Assembly (NCBI GenBank): GCA_964549505.1
Contig: CAZJVD010000001.1
Span: 124,001 to 188,000 of the forward strand
Direction: 5' to 3'
DNA length: 64,000 bases
DNA from: CAZJVD01 sp964549505
Lineage (GTDB): Bacteria > Bdellovibrionota > UBA1018 > CAZJVD01
The notes under the pieces were generated by a model. It was not told where the DNA came from and did not search any database. It worked only from the letters and a program-made list of their open reading frames with translations. A program made the position numbers and the translations under genes. Positions 15,792 through 24,760 of this stretch are shown here, in pieces (position 1 is the stretch's first letter; every line of letters starts with the position of its first letter).

Positions 15792-17580
15792 AGACAAGCG
15801 CCGCTCGAATGAGACGCGCGGTCTGATTATGGAGCAAACCCTGCCAGCGCGAGACCGTCACAAACTCGGGGATGACGACGGTGATTCCGTCCGGTTGAAA
15901 TGTTTTTTCAAGATCGTCGAGATATTCCACAAGAGGCTGAATCACTGAACGCGATTCGCTCTGAACCATAACGAGTGGGACGTCTTCGCACCACTTTTCC
16001 CATTCCTTTTTCATCCGCGCACCAGCAATCGGGTCGATCTCGACATAGACCGCGCGCACATCTTTTGAGATTGAAAGAGCGTAACGAACGGCATCTAGAA
16101 TGCCGCGATGGAGACCCGAAACAGGCACAACAACCATCTGTTTGATCGCGTCCATCTTCTTGAGCGGTTCGCCACGCAAGCGAAGCTCTGAACCTACGAC
16201 CAGATAGTGACGATGGATTTTCAAGAACATCCAAACCATCAGACCCAGCGCCAGCGGGACAACCCACACGCCATCACGACGAAGAGAGTACAAGATCACG
16301 AGAACCACCGTCGCGCACACGACAGCGCCTGCGCCATGCAAAAACGCTCGTCCCTGTGACTTCGGCTGTGTGCCGTCGGGTCCCCCGCGAATCGCGAATG
16401 CGACCATCCCAAGTTGTGACAATGTAAACGCCGTGAAAACGGTGACCGCATAGTATGGGATCAAACGATGAACGTTCGCCTGTACGGTGAACACCACAGC
16501 AGCCGCAAGAACACCGAGACCTAGAATTCCGTTTGAAAAAAAGAATCGATCACCACGATGAGAAAACTGTCGAGGTAGGTAGCGGTCATCGGCAACACGC
16601 GAAGCGAGCCATGGAAAACCGTTGAATCCAGCATTCGCTGCTAAAACGAGTGTCATTGAAAAAATCACGAGAACGATATCGCGCCAAGCTCCATCACCTA
16701 AAATCCGAGTCGCGAGTTGAGCGAGAACAAACGCATGCTGAGGATCGCGCGTCCGAGGAGCTAGCTGATAAATCGTCGAGAGCCAGGTCACGCCGATAAC
16801 GGCGATCACCAGCAAGACACCGAGACTACCAATGAGACGGGAGGCCCGAACACTCGCCGGGTGCTGAAAGCGTTGTACGCCAATAGCCACGGTCTCCAAA
16901 CCCGTAAGCGCTACGCAGCCCAGAGCAAAAGACGTTAAAATCAATTGGATGCGACCGTCGCTCGGCTCCGGCAAAAGCGCCGGCACGACAGCGCTCACAT
17001 CCCACGCGTGATAGGTCCCTAGACCCAGAAGCACAAGGACAGCAGCGACAAACCCCCAGGTGACCAACGTACTTAACCACAGAAACTCGCGATCCCGACG
17101 CAGATTGAGCATCGTCATAAGCCCAATCAAACCGATAGCGACTGGCACACGCACATGTTCGAGACCCGACCACACTGGGAAGAGCATCTGAACACCGGCC
17201 GACACCGAAACGGCCAGCATGAAGACAAAGCTCACCAGGAGTGCAGCCGCTGCCAGGAGACCCGGAAACACGCCCAGGTTCTCGTAAGCGACCCCATAAG
17301 CCCCGCCGGTACCGGAAAACGTACGTACGGTGCATTGATAACAAACCACCAAGAGAATCGTCGTTATGGCAACCAGAAGCCCAACAAGCGGCGACCAGAT
17401 GACAGCCCCTGTCCCTCCTGCCAAAAGTGCGAGCACCAGCGCATCCGTGGCATAAGCGACGGAACTGAGGGCGTCCGAACAGAGAACGGCGAGCGCCTGC
17501 GAGCCAGAAAGTTTGGATTCGGACCCTGCGGTCGAGAGTAATCGATTGAAGAAAAAACGGTGCAGCCTGCTATCTGGCAT
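15739..17580 (-). CDS. APC-superfamily transporter, KimA-like
   Basis: A 613-aa membrane protein with about 12 hydrophobic helices over residues 25-455 and a soluble C-terminal domain of about 150 residues. The N-terminal motif SQALAVLCSDALSSVAYATD and GTGGAYGVAYENLG match the KimA/YdaO group of APC transporters, known as high-affinity potassium importers inhibited by cyclic di-AMP. The C-terminal domain (MVVVPVSGLHRGILDAVRYA...) has the USP-like look of the KimA cytoplasmic domain. Potassium transport is inferred from family membership. It is set apart from the lipoprotein gene by a terminator. Confidence 0.8.
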   Translation of the reverse strand: MPDSRLHRFFFNRLLSTAGSESKLSGSQALAVLCSDALSSVAYATDALVLALLAGGTGAVIWSPLVGLLVAITTILLVVCYQCTVRTFSGTGGAYGVAYENLGVFPGLLAAAALLVSFVFMLAVSVSAGVQMLFPVWSGLEHVRVPVAIGLIGLMTMLNLRRDREFLWLSTLVTWGFVAAVLVLLGLGTYHAWDVSAVVPALLPEPSDGRIQLILTSFALGCVALTGLETVAIGVQRFQHPASVRASRLIGSLGVLLVIAVIGVTWLSTIYQLAPRTRDPQHAFVLAQLATRILGDGAWRDIVLVIFSMTLVLAANAGFNGFPWLASRVADDRYLPRQFSHRGDRFFFSNGILGLGVLAAAVVFTVQANVHRLIPYYAVTVFTAFTLSQLGMVAFAIRGGPDGTQPKSQGRAFLHGAGAVVCATVVLVILYSLRRDGVWVVPLALGLMVWMFLKIHRHYLVVGSELRLRGEPLKKMDAIKQMVVVPVSGLHRGILDAVRYALSISKDVRAVYVEIDPIAGARMKKEWEKWCEDVPLVMVQSESRSVIQPLVEYLDDLEKTFQPDGITVVIPEFVTVSRWQGLLHNQTARLIRAALVFTPNRVVTSVRYYLKRT

Positions 17581-17618
17581 GGGTGATTAAGGGTCACAAT
17601 AGCAGAGCTGGCCTACGA

Positions 17619-17668
17619 TCAAAAAGCAGAATCGGAGCCGAAAACATCCGTGTTTTCGCGCTCCGATT
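17619..17668 (-). terminator. Rho-independent terminator after lipoprotein gene
   Basis: A stem of about 17 bp with one bulged base (17630-17646 with 17651-17668), then CTGCTTTTTGAT on the minus strand. It ends transcription of the lipoprotein gene before the KimA-like gene. Confidence 0.8.
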
Positions 17669-17697
17669 CTTGTTAATTCTCGGAAAGTCGCCAGATC

Positions 17698-18489
17698 TTA
17701 GTGAAGGCGTGCTCTTCGCGAGTGGAGTTCGTAAAGTTCATCTTCGATGTGTCTTAGCTTTTTGTCGGACGTCTTGCGATCCAAGAAGCGAAGCTTAACA
17801 GCTTTGCCGCTGCTCACCGAAGCTACGCTGAGGCTGTCGCTAAGTGCATCAGCCAATGCGCCGTCGTTGAGAGCAAGTGATGTAGCACCGACTGTGGCGT
17901 CAGCGAACACTGCGAAACCGCTCTTGCCCTTCTCAGCTGAGAAGAACGTACAAGCCGTTCCGTGCACGCTGTCCATTTTGAACTCGTCACAGATCGAGAT
18001 TGGACCTACATACTTACCGATCGAATCGAATGCTTTGATTCTCAGAGCAAAACCGAGCATCGCAAGGCCGCTCGAAGCGGATGCGTAGACATCGGCTTTG
18101 TCCCCAGCAGCAAGCTGGATGATCGAAGCAGGATCAAGTCCCGTGACTGGGATCGGATTGCCGTTTGGCATTGTTCCGCCTGAACCCGTAGCATGAGCGA
18201 CTTCGGTCATATTGACCGAAACCGTCACGACGTTGTTCACGACACTGACTTGACCGATCTCAACGCCGTCTTTTGTGACCGGAACCGTGATGTTCACGAT
18301 CGTGGCGTTACCTGTCTTCAGTTGCGAACTGAGGCTTAGAAACGAGTCTCCCGACACCGGATCGACCGATGTCGTGATAGCCACGTTCTTGAGAAGCGCT
18401 GAAGGTTTTCCACCGCTACCGCAGGCCGTAAGACCTACGAGAGCGAGACCGAGCGCGGGAACAGCGAAGAAACGATTGAATGATTTCAT
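17698..18489 (-). CDS. Hypothetical lipoprotein
   Basis: A 263-aa exported protein that I do not recognise. Signal peptide and lipobox LTAC place the lipidated Cys at residue 23. The body is rich in Ser, Thr, Val and small residues with beta-strand-like stretches (ITTSVDPVSGDSFLSLSSQL; NVVTVSVNMTE). Two Cys at about 167 and 180 may form a disulfide. The C-terminal 35 residues are strongly charged (DRKTSDKKLRHIEDELYEL) and probably helical. It has its own promoter (TTGACC-N18-TATATT) and terminator, so it is a single-gene unit. Confidence 0.75.
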   Translation of the reverse strand: MKSFNRFFAVPALGLALVGLTACGSGGKPSALLKNVAITTSVDPVSGDSFLSLSSQLKTGNATIVNITVPVTKDGVEIGQVSVVNNVVTVSVNMTEVAHATGSGGTMPNGNPIPVTGLDPASIIQLAAGDKADVYASASSGLAMLGFALRIKAFDSIGKYVGPISICDEFKMDSVHGTACTFFSAEKGKSGFAVFADATVGATSLALNDGALADALSDSLSVASVSSGKAVKLRFLDRKTSDKKLRHIEDELYELHSRRARLH

Positions 18490-18537
18490 AACTACAAACC
18501 CCCGATAGTTTGTTAATGTTTTTTAACAGTACTTACT

Positions 18538-18567
18538 AATATACGCTATATCGATCATTTTGGTCAA
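18538..18567 (-). promoter_or_regulatory. Sigma-70 type promoter of lipoprotein gene
   Basis: On the minus strand -35 TTGACC (18562-18567) and -10 TATATT (18538-18543) are 18 bp apart, in a very A/T-rich 170-bp intergenic stretch. The predicted leader is about 40 nt and contains a small palindrome GTTAA...TTAAC at 18512-18526 that could be an operator. Confidence 0.6.
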
Positions 18568-18662
18568 ATATTTAGCTGACAAAATAAATATATTATTGTC
18601 GCTGCGCGCTAAGAATATAAGACTTTGATTTTAATGGATTTTAATTAAGAGCACTTAAGCCG

Positions 18663-19766
18663 CTAGGCGTTAAATCGGAAGAGCATCACGTCTCCGTCTT
18701 TGACGATGTACTCTTTACCCTCGAGCCTAAGTAGCCCAGCATCGCGTATGGCTGGGACCGAACCGTGCTGCACAAGGTCCTCGACATGATAGACCTCGGC
18801 CTTGATGAATCCGCGTTCAAAATCCGTGTGGATCACGCCGGCGGCCTGAGGTGCACGCCAACCCTTCTCAATGGTCCAAGCCCGTACTTCTTTTTCACCC
18901 GCTGTAAAATAGGTCTGCAAGCCCAACAATCGGTAACCTTCGCGAATCACGGCGTACAACCCCGGCTCCGTCAGTCCGACTTCCTTTAGAAACTCGATAC
19001 GATCACTTTCGCCAAGCTCAGAAATCTCTGCTTCGATCTTTCCGCAAATCGTAACGACCGACGACCCCTCTAACTTTGCATGCTCTTTGACTTCGCGGAC
19101 CCAAGGGTTCTGATCGGGATTGGCGATATCCTTTTCGTCGACGTTGGCGACATACATGACTTTCTTACCCGTGAGAAAATGAAACGGCTCGAGCAAGACC
19201 TTGTCTTCAGGAGAGATCGCTACACTCCGAACAGGGCGACCCGCCTCGAGCGCGGCCTTGACGGGCTCGATCACCGAAAATAATCGCGCAGCTTCCTTGT
19301 CAGCCCCGGATCGCGCAGCCTTCTGAATCGTGTTGTACTTCTTCGTGACCGCATCCAAGTCCGCAAGCATCAGCTCCGTATCGATCACCGCGATGTCACG
19401 CTTCGGATCGACGCCTCCGTCCACATGGATAACATTCGGATCACCAAAACAACGAACAACGTGCGCGACAGCCTGAGTCTCGCGAATATGACCGAGAAAC
19501 TGGTTGCCCAACCCTTCGCCTTTCGATGCCCCTTTGACGAGACCGGCAATATCAACAAACGTCATTGTCGCAGGAACAAGTGACTTCGGCTTCACGCGAT
19601 CGGCGATTTGCTGCAAGCGTGGATCGGGAACGCGCACAATCCCGGTGTTCGGCTCGATCGTACAAAATGGAAAGTTTGCCGCTTCCGCCTTGCCCGATGT
19701 GAGCGCGTTGAAAATGGTCGACTTACCGACGTTGGGAAGACCAACGATCCCGCACTTAAAGCCCAT
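18663..19766 (-). CDS. ychF: YchF, Obg-family ribosome-binding ATPase
   Basis: A 367-aa Obg-family protein of full length. G1 is GLPNVGKST (about 8-16), followed by FCTIEPNTG, G3 DIAGLVKGASKGEGLGNQFL and NVDEKD in place of NKxD, which is why YchF prefers ATP. The C-terminal TGS domain contains FTAGEKEVRAWTIEKG, GVIHTDFERGFIKAEV and KEYIVKDGDVMLFRFNA. It binds ribosomes and influences stress responses. Its start overlaps the end of pth, a widely conserved prs-pth-ychF order. Confidence 0.97.
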   Translation of the reverse strand: MGFKCGIVGLPNVGKSTIFNALTSGKAEAANFPFCTIEPNTGIVRVPDPRLQQIADRVKPKSLVPATMTFVDIAGLVKGASKGEGLGNQFLGHIRETQAVAHVVRCFGDPNVIHVDGGVDPKRDIAVIDTELMLADLDAVTKKYNTIQKAARSGADKEAARLFSVIEPVKAALEAGRPVRSVAISPEDKVLLEPFHFLTGKKVMYVANVDEKDIANPDQNPWVREVKEHAKLEGSSVVTICGKIEAEISELGESDRIEFLKEVGLTEPGLYAVIREGYRLLGLQTYFTAGEKEVRAWTIEKGWRAPQAAGVIHTDFERGFIKAEVYHVEDLVQHGSVPAIRDAGLLRLEGKEYIVKDGDVMLFRFNA

Positions 19767-20376
19767 CTGTATCCTCTTTCGAATCCTTCGTTCGGGTGTT
19801 GAAACGGTTCATCGCGTCGATCGCACTGTTTTTAAGTGCAAATGTTACCGCGTCCGTCACGCGTTCCAGTGTTTTATCTAAAGTGTCCAACTCGTCATCT
19901 GAAAACGGCTCAAGAACATAAGCGTCCGTCGGAAGCGCCTTTTTCCCGGATGCCAGCAGAGGCGGTCGCCCGACACCGATACGAATTTTAACGTAATCCC
20001 CACCGAGGGCTTTTAGATGCTCGTCAAGCGATCGAATTCCGTTATGCCCGGCCGAACCACCGCCGACCTTGAGTCTAAACTCGCCTTTCTCGATGTCGAC
20101 GTCATCATACAAAACGTAAATATCCCCTGCAGAAACCTTATAAAAACGCGCGACCTCGGAAACACTCGTCCCCGACAGGTTCATGAAAGTTTGTGGCTTC
20201 ATGAGAAGACATTTTTCGCCGCTAACCGATGCTTCCCAAAGTTCCGCTAAGAACTTTGCACCGAGTTCGCGCGCACTCCAGACATCAATGAGCCGGTCAA
20301 GGGCAAGAAAGCCAGCGTTGTGTCGAGTTGTTTCGTAACGAGGGCCCGGGTTACCGAGGCCGACCAAGAGTTTCAT
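19756..20376 (-). CDS. pth: Peptidyl-tRNA hydrolase
   Basis: A 206-aa Pth that releases peptides from peptidyl-tRNA dropped by ribosomes. Motifs: LLVGLGNPGPRYETTRHNAGF with catalytic His, KPQTFMNLSG, YDDVDIEKGEFRLKVGGGSAGHNG and RIGVGRPP. The ATG at 20376 fits the conserved N-terminus; a GTG four codons earlier would overlap the prs stop (GTGA) and is an alternative. The C-terminus has a charged extension. It lies between prs and ychF with overlaps on both sides or nearly so. Confidence 0.96.
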   Translation of the reverse strand: MKLLVGLGNPGPRYETTRHNAGFLALDRLIDVWSARELGAKFLAELWEASVSGEKCLLMKPQTFMNLSGTSVSEVARFYKVSAGDIYVLYDDVDIEKGEFRLKVGGGSAGHNGIRSLDEHLKALGGDYVKIRIGVGRPPLLASGKKALPTDAYVLEPFSDDELDTLDKTLERVTDAVTFALKNSAIDAMNRFNTRTKDSKEDTDGL

Positions 20377-20384
20377 GACCTGCT

Positions 20385-21341
20385 TCACACAAAGAGACTA
20401 CTGAGACTGTCGTAGTTTTGAACACGATGGATCGTTTCAGCAATCAGATCTGCCACCGTTAGCTGAACTATTTTCTTACACCCGAGTGCCGAAGCGTGAA
20501 GCGGGATCGTATCCGTCACGATCACTTGCTTGAGACCAGACTTCTCGATGCGCTCGACGGCCGGCCCCGAGAAAACTCCATGAATCGCAATCGCCGACAC
20601 TTCGCTTGCACCCTGATCTAAAACCGCGTTCGCAGCTTCGGTGAGTGTTCCAGCTGTGTCGATCATGTCGTCTAATATCAACGCCCGCTTGCCTTTAACG
20701 TCACCAATAATGTTCATCGCTTTCGCGACATTCGCGCGAATCCGACGCTTATCGATCATCGCGACCGTGGCTTCGAGACGTTTGGCGTACGCGCGCGCGC
20801 GTTCGACACCACCTGCGTCCGGACTCACAATCACAAGATCGTCGGGATGCTGCCCAAAGGACGACGTACGGAGAAACTCCAGCATGACAGGCATCGCAAA
20901 AATATTGTCGAATGGAATATCAAAAAATCCCTGTATCTGGCCCGAGTGCAGGTCCATACCTACAACCCGCGTCGCTCCGGCTTTCGAAATCAGATCCGCA
21001 ACAAGTTTGGCACTAATCGGTGTGCGAGGCGCGACTTTGCGGTCTTGTCGAGCGTAACCAAAATAAGGAATCACAAGATTGATCTCTTTTGCACTCGCTC
21101 GCTTGAGCGCATCAATGATCACAAGAAGCTCCATGAGGTTGTCGTTCACTGGCGGACAGGTTGATTGCACGACATAGGTCGCGCGACCGCGGACGTTTTC
21201 CTGAATCTCGACCATGATCTCACCGTCGCTAAAACGACCGATCTGTGCCTTGGAAAGTGGCTTCCCCAGCTTTTCACAGATTTTTTCAGCCAACGGGCGA
21301 TTGGAATTACCCGAAAGGATGAGCCAGTCCCGGCTACGCAT
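20385..21341 (-). CDS. prs: Ribose-phosphate pyrophosphokinase
   Basis: A 318-aa PRPP synthase, converting ribose 5-phosphate and ATP to PRPP for nucleotides, His and Trp. Motifs: ILSGNSNRPLAEKICEKLG, RFSDGEIMVEI, YFGYARQDRK, the metal-binding DLHSGQIQGFF, VSPDAGGVERAR and the PRPP loop LILDDMIDTAGT. Length is normal. It lies 31 bp after slt and overlaps or abuts pth. Confidence 0.97.
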   Translation of the reverse strand: MRSRDWLILSGNSNRPLAEKICEKLGKPLSKAQIGRFSDGEIMVEIQENVRGRATYVVQSTCPPVNDNLMELLVIIDALKRASAKEINLVIPYFGYARQDRKVAPRTPISAKLVADLISKAGATRVVGMDLHSGQIQGFFDIPFDNIFAMPVMLEFLRTSSFGQHPDDLVIVSPDAGGVERARAYAKRLEATVAMIDKRRIRANVAKAMNIIGDVKGKRALILDDMIDTAGTLTEAANAVLDQGASEVSAIAIHGVFSGPAVERIEKSGLKQVIVTDTIPLHASALGCKKIVQLTVADLIAETIHRVQNYDSLSSLFV

Positions 21342-21372
21342 CTTGAGAGGAACCTCCGGACTATGGATTATC

Positions 21373-23241
21373 TTAATGGACGTGTTTACTCAACGGAGAT
21401 TTATGCCATGCAGTCGTCGTCACGGAAGCCGGATTATTCCTCCAAAAAGCCTCGAAATTCTTTAAACGTTCCCCGGTCTTGCGGTACTTGTACCAGTAAT
21501 AATTTCTCATGATGGCGAACACGTACTCACGTGTCTCGCGGTACGGAATGGACTCCACAAACTCAAGCATCTCCCAGTTCGGCGACGCAGCCTTAGCCCA
21601 CTCCGCAGCACGCTGAGGTCCGGCGTTGTAAGCCGCTAGCGCCAAAACCCAGCAATCCTTGAACTTCGTGAGACCTTGGGCCAACACCTGTACACCCGTA
21701 CGGACATTCGCTCGAGGCTCGGTGAGCGCCGCGATCGCGAGACCCGTGTCGATTTCGATCGCTGTCGAAGGAAGGACTTGTGAAAGTCCGAGAGCACCCG
21801 ACGACGAGACAGCATCCACATCGAAACCCGACTCCTGCTTAATAAGGCTCTGCATGAGAACAGGATCCACACCCTTCGCCAACGCCTGTTCCTCGATCAA
21901 CTGGGCAAACGAGTTCGGAAACACAAGCCGCAAGCCGTGCGTGGAGAAGGTGTCGTGGTAACCGCGTTTGATCATCTCCGTCAGCGCTTGAAACGATCCG
22001 CCGTGACTGGCACTCTCCGACCCCAGCGTCGCAAGATACATCAAGAACTCGCTCGAAATCTCAGGCCGAACCTTAACGGCCGCTAACTCGCGATCCACAC
22101 GATCGCGAACCCCCGCACGCAACAACTCTTCGGCACGTTTCACACGTCGCGATTCATCCGCCGAAAGAAACCCATCACGCGGACTGACGCGCGGAAGACT
22201 GCTACTGAAGTAAGCATGAAGATCGATCTCTGCCGTCATTGCGGCCGCAAGTCCATAAAACGTTAATGGTGCGGTTTCGGCCACCAACTGCAAAAACGCG
22301 AACCCTTCCGTCCGATACCCCATCTTGATATACGTCTGTCCTAACCAAAAACGCGCGCGCGCAAGATGAGCGGAGTTCGGAAAATCCGTCAGAAACGCTC
22401 GAAGTGCTTTCGAGCTCGCATCCGTATCGCCCTTGAGATGCAAATCAATCGCTTGATTGAGCGCCGCCAGATCCTGCTCGACCGTTGACTTATAGGTCTC
22501 GATTTTTCGCGCATAACCAAAGGATGGACGCTTAAGACCGTTGAACATCGGGAACCGCTCGCCAATGGCTTTGACTTCGAGTGATCCCGGCGGATACGCC
22601 AAGAAAATCTCGCGTAAACGCGTCCGGCATGGAGGATCGGACCTGTCCGCCTCACGGCTTCGCACCTTCGAGCAGATCTGTGCGAACGCGCGGAGATCCT
22701 CGACCGTGGCTACCATCTTGAGATGGCCGTTCGTGAGTCGAGCAAACGCACCCAGGTAGCTTGAGAGCTCCTGGACGTGGTCGCGCTTCAGACGGTAAGC
22801 GCGTGCAAGTTCCAAATCGGCCACCGCGAGCATCTTGTTCTGGTCCTGCAACACCGGCGACGATGGATAGTTTTTTAAGATACGAAGCACGCAATCTTTC
22901 GCACGGTCTCCGCTCTGGATGGCCTTGTCCGCCTCCCCTCGCTTCAAAAAAAGCGGCGCTTGTCTGAGAAAAATTTCATACTCAAGTTCGAGCCCAAGAT
23001 CTTCGTAACCACTCACAAGTTTCAGTTTCTCAGCGGTGCGTAGGGAGTCGGTAAAAGCTTTGCGCGAAAGCTCGCTCCATCCACGCCCGTAGAGCAAGGC
23101 CCCCGGCGCTGAACTCTCGCTCTCGAGTTTGAGTGCCCACTCATCGAACTTCATGACTTCGTTTTCGCCGAGCGCCGATCCCACTAAGACAAACATCCCG
23201 ACGACGATCCCTGCTGCAATCACATCTCTGACCTGTCTCAC
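21373..23241 (-). CDS. Soluble lytic murein transglycosylase, Slt70-like
   Basis: A 622-aa exported murein hydrolase. The signal peptide lies at about 8-25. Helical repeats (superhelical U domain, TPR-like FWLGQTYIKMG) cover about 60-400. The C-terminal lysozyme-like domain has catalytic Glu near 470 in LIKQESGFD, then SSGALGLSQVLPSTA and ALAAYNAGPQRAAEW. It cleaves MurNAc-GlcNAc bonds with anhydro-product formation in the periplasm. The start overlaps the stop of the DUF1284 gene (4 bp). Confidence 0.93.
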   Translation of the reverse strand: MRQVRDVIAAGIVVGMFVLVGSALGENEVMKFDEWALKLESESSAPGALLYGRGWSELSRKAFTDSLRTAEKLKLVSGYEDLGLELEYEIFLRQAPLFLKRGEADKAIQSGDRAKDCVLRILKNYPSSPVLQDQNKMLAVADLELARAYRLKRDHVQELSSYLGAFARLTNGHLKMVATVEDLRAFAQICSKVRSREADRSDPPCRTRLREIFLAYPPGSLEVKAIGERFPMFNGLKRPSFGYARKIETYKSTVEQDLAALNQAIDLHLKGDTDASSKALRAFLTDFPNSAHLARARFWLGQTYIKMGYRTEGFAFLQLVAETAPLTFYGLAAAMTAEIDLHAYFSSSLPRVSPRDGFLSADESRRVKRAEELLRAGVRDRVDRELAAVKVRPEISSEFLMYLATLGSESASHGGSFQALTEMIKRGYHDTFSTHGLRLVFPNSFAQLIEEQALAKGVDPVLMQSLIKQESGFDVDAVSSSGALGLSQVLPSTAIEIDTGLAIAALTEPRANVRTGVQVLAQGLTKFKDCWVLALAAYNAGPQRAAEWAKAASPNWEMLEFVESIPYRETREYVFAIMRNYYWYKYRKTGERLKNFEAFWRNNPASVTTTAWHKSPLSKHVH

Positions 23242-23636
23242 AACGCGTTCTCCTTGAGATTACTCAGTGCTGACCGACAAACGCCCATAGGCAACCACTG
23301 ACAACCATCGCATGCCGTCGTTACCGCTTCGATATGGAATTTTTCCCGCAGAAGCGCTTTACCTTCACCCCAGCTTAAACGCTGTCCGCCTTCGAGCCCC
23401 AGGAGTTTCGCGTGTCGGCGATCCAGGCCGTCGATCTTCTCCTGCGAGACACACCCCTCTCCACGACGGTCAGGACAAGCGCCACAAATCGTATCGGCGA
23501 CGGACACGATCTCGAGCTCCGTTGCATCGGTAAGACCGTTTTTGATCTCTGTGAAATTTCGAATGAACGCGGAATCATAACCCATACCTTCAAACCCCAA
23601 CGTGCAGAGCAGATGGTGAGGACGAAAGCGGATCAT
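23238..23636 (-). CDS. DUF1284 family protein
   Basis: A 132-aa DUF1284 protein. The family start RFRPHHLLCTLGFEGMGYD is present, as are Cys residues in DTICGACPDRRGEGC and ACDGC near the C-terminus, which suggests an iron-sulfur or zinc site. Its biochemical role is not established to my knowledge. It is translationally coupled to slt downstream and lies 19 bp after the HAMP protein gene, in the long minus-strand gene run that starts with the microcompartment genes. Confidence 0.85.
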   Translation of the reverse strand: MIRFRPHHLLCTLGFEGMGYDSAFIRNFTEIKNGLTDATELEIVSVADTICGACPDRRGEGCVSQEKIDGLDRRHAKLLGLEGGQRLSWGEGKALLREKFHIEAVTTACDGCQWLPMGVCRSALSNLKENAL

Positions 23637-23655
23637 CTAAAGCGCGTCCTCAGGG

Positions 23656-24192
23656 CTATTCCGATGCGGACCGAATCTGTGATGCCAGTTCAGCAAGCTC
23701 GCGCTTATCCGAAGCCAGTCGATCAAGCTTTCCAGCGACTTCTTCGAGCTTCGTTCGAGTCTGCTCCTTGCGCGCACGAATGTCGGCGAGCAAATCATTG
23801 AAATCGTCAGCGAGTTCTTGAAAGTGATCGGATTTTCGAAATGTTCCGGTCGACTCGTAGTTTCCTGTTTTTGCGGTTTCAATGAACTTGCGAAGTTTGT
23901 AAATGGGTCCAGCAATCTTGTGGGACATGAAAAGGCTGATCAGAAAGATCACGCCCATGAACACGACATGCAGAAGAATCAGAAGACGTAAGAACTCGGA
24001 CTTGACCGAACGAAGTGTCTCCACATCGATGTTTGGCGTCGAACTGCGCGCAAACGCTATGAAGTATTCGAAAAGCGTGTGCGTGATCATTGGATAAACT
24101 GCACTCAGGGCAAGAATCCACGAGACGACAAAAAAGGAATACTTGATCTGGAACCCGCGGTTGACCAGGAGCACATTGCGGCGTTGGCGCAT
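23656..24192 (-). CDS. Two-pass membrane protein with HAMP domain and coiled coil
   Basis: A 178-aa inner-membrane protein. Membrane helices are at about 18-37 and 68-89, enclosing a periplasmic loop of only 30 residues. A HAMP domain follows (about 90-140, SHKIAGPIYKLRKFIETAKTGN), then a C-terminal coiled coil rich in Lys, Glu and Leu. There is no kinase, cyclase or methyl-accepting signalling module. It begins 12 bp after the last pentamer shell gene, so it is probably part of the microcompartment transcript. It might anchor or sense; this is inference. Confidence 0.8.
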   Translation of the reverse strand: MRQRRNVLLVNRGFQIKYSFFVVSWILALSAVYPMITHTLFEYFIAFARSSTPNIDVETLRSVKSEFLRLLILLHVVFMGVIFLISLFMSHKIAGPIYKLRKFIETAKTGNYESTGTFRKSDHFQELADDFNDLLADIRARKEQTRTKLEEVAGKLDRLASDKRELAELASQIRSASE

Positions 24193-24204
24193 AGGGTTAG
24201 TGTA

Positions 24205-24480
24205 TTACAGTTGAATGGTGTCGACAACACCCACGACGACGGCGTGCAACGGAAACGCCGACTCGGGTGTTTTCGACGCTACTTGGCGTGCCCCAGTGCC
24301 TTCCATAAGAATCAATACTTTGTCGCCCGGGCCGGCATTCACCGTATCGAGCGCGATCAGTTCGCGAGCCCCCACTTGCTCAAAACCCGGATCGAGCTCC
24401 ACACAGAGGTACGAACCCGGCGGTAACGACTCAAGTCGTGCTGTGGCAACTACGCGTTTTGTGACGTTACCCAACAGCAT
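24205..24480 (-). CDS. BMC pentamer vertex protein (EutN/CcmL family)
   Basis: A 91-aa BMC-P protein forming the pentameric vertices of a microcompartment. Family features: MLLGNVTKRVVATARLES start, LIALDTVNAGPGDKVLILMEGTGARQV in the middle and a hydrophobic VVGVVDTI end. ATG at 24480 is chosen because the family begins MxLGxV; the longer frame runs into the preceding gene. It overlaps the previous pentamer gene by 14 bp. The third of three divergent BMC-P paralogues in the operon. Confidence 0.93.
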   Translation of the reverse strand: MLLGNVTKRVVATARLESLPPGSYLCVELDPGFEQVGARELIALDTVNAGPGDKVLILMEGTGARQVASKTPESAFPLHAVVVGVVDTIQL

Positions 24481-24751
24481 CGATAATCCCCGTAATCGCA
24501 GCGTCGACCGGAAAACCATTTTCTACGCTAGCACCCTCACGACCGCGGTGAAGCGCCATCGAAGCTTCCCGTTTTGAGATCCATTGAACGAAATCACCCG
24601 TTCGTGCACCGATATCGTCCACGGCAATCACCGGATCTGCAGTCGGTTTCCCCAATGAATCGGTCGGAACGATCACTTTGAGGGCAACACCTCGAAGACT
24701 CTCAGTCTTCTGAGTCGCCACGACGGATCCTCGAACAACTCCAAAGTACAC
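24467..24751 (-). CDS. BMC pentamer vertex protein (EutN/CcmL family)
   Basis: A 94-aa BMC-P paralogue: YFGVVRGSVVATQKTESLRGVAL, then IAVDDIGARTGDFVQWISKREASMAL and a final AAITGIIDAV. It differs from its neighbours in the central loop (WISKREASMALHRGREG), facing the pore or interior in known structures. GTG start with GGAGC 3-8 nt upstream. It lies 9 bp after the BMC-T gene and overlaps the next pentamer gene. Confidence 0.92.
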   Translation of the reverse strand: MYFGVVRGSVVATQKTESLRGVALKVIVPTDSLGKPTADPVIAVDDIGARTGDFVQWISKREASMALHRGREGASVENGFPVDAAITGIIDAVG

Positions 24752-24760
24752 ACCAGCTCC

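Noticed and set aside
23637..23655. Another copy of the TA-ended repeat arm between DUF1284 and the HAMP gene
   Set aside because: Only about 13 of 16 bases match, there is no second arm, and the match overlaps the DUF1284 ribosome binding site.
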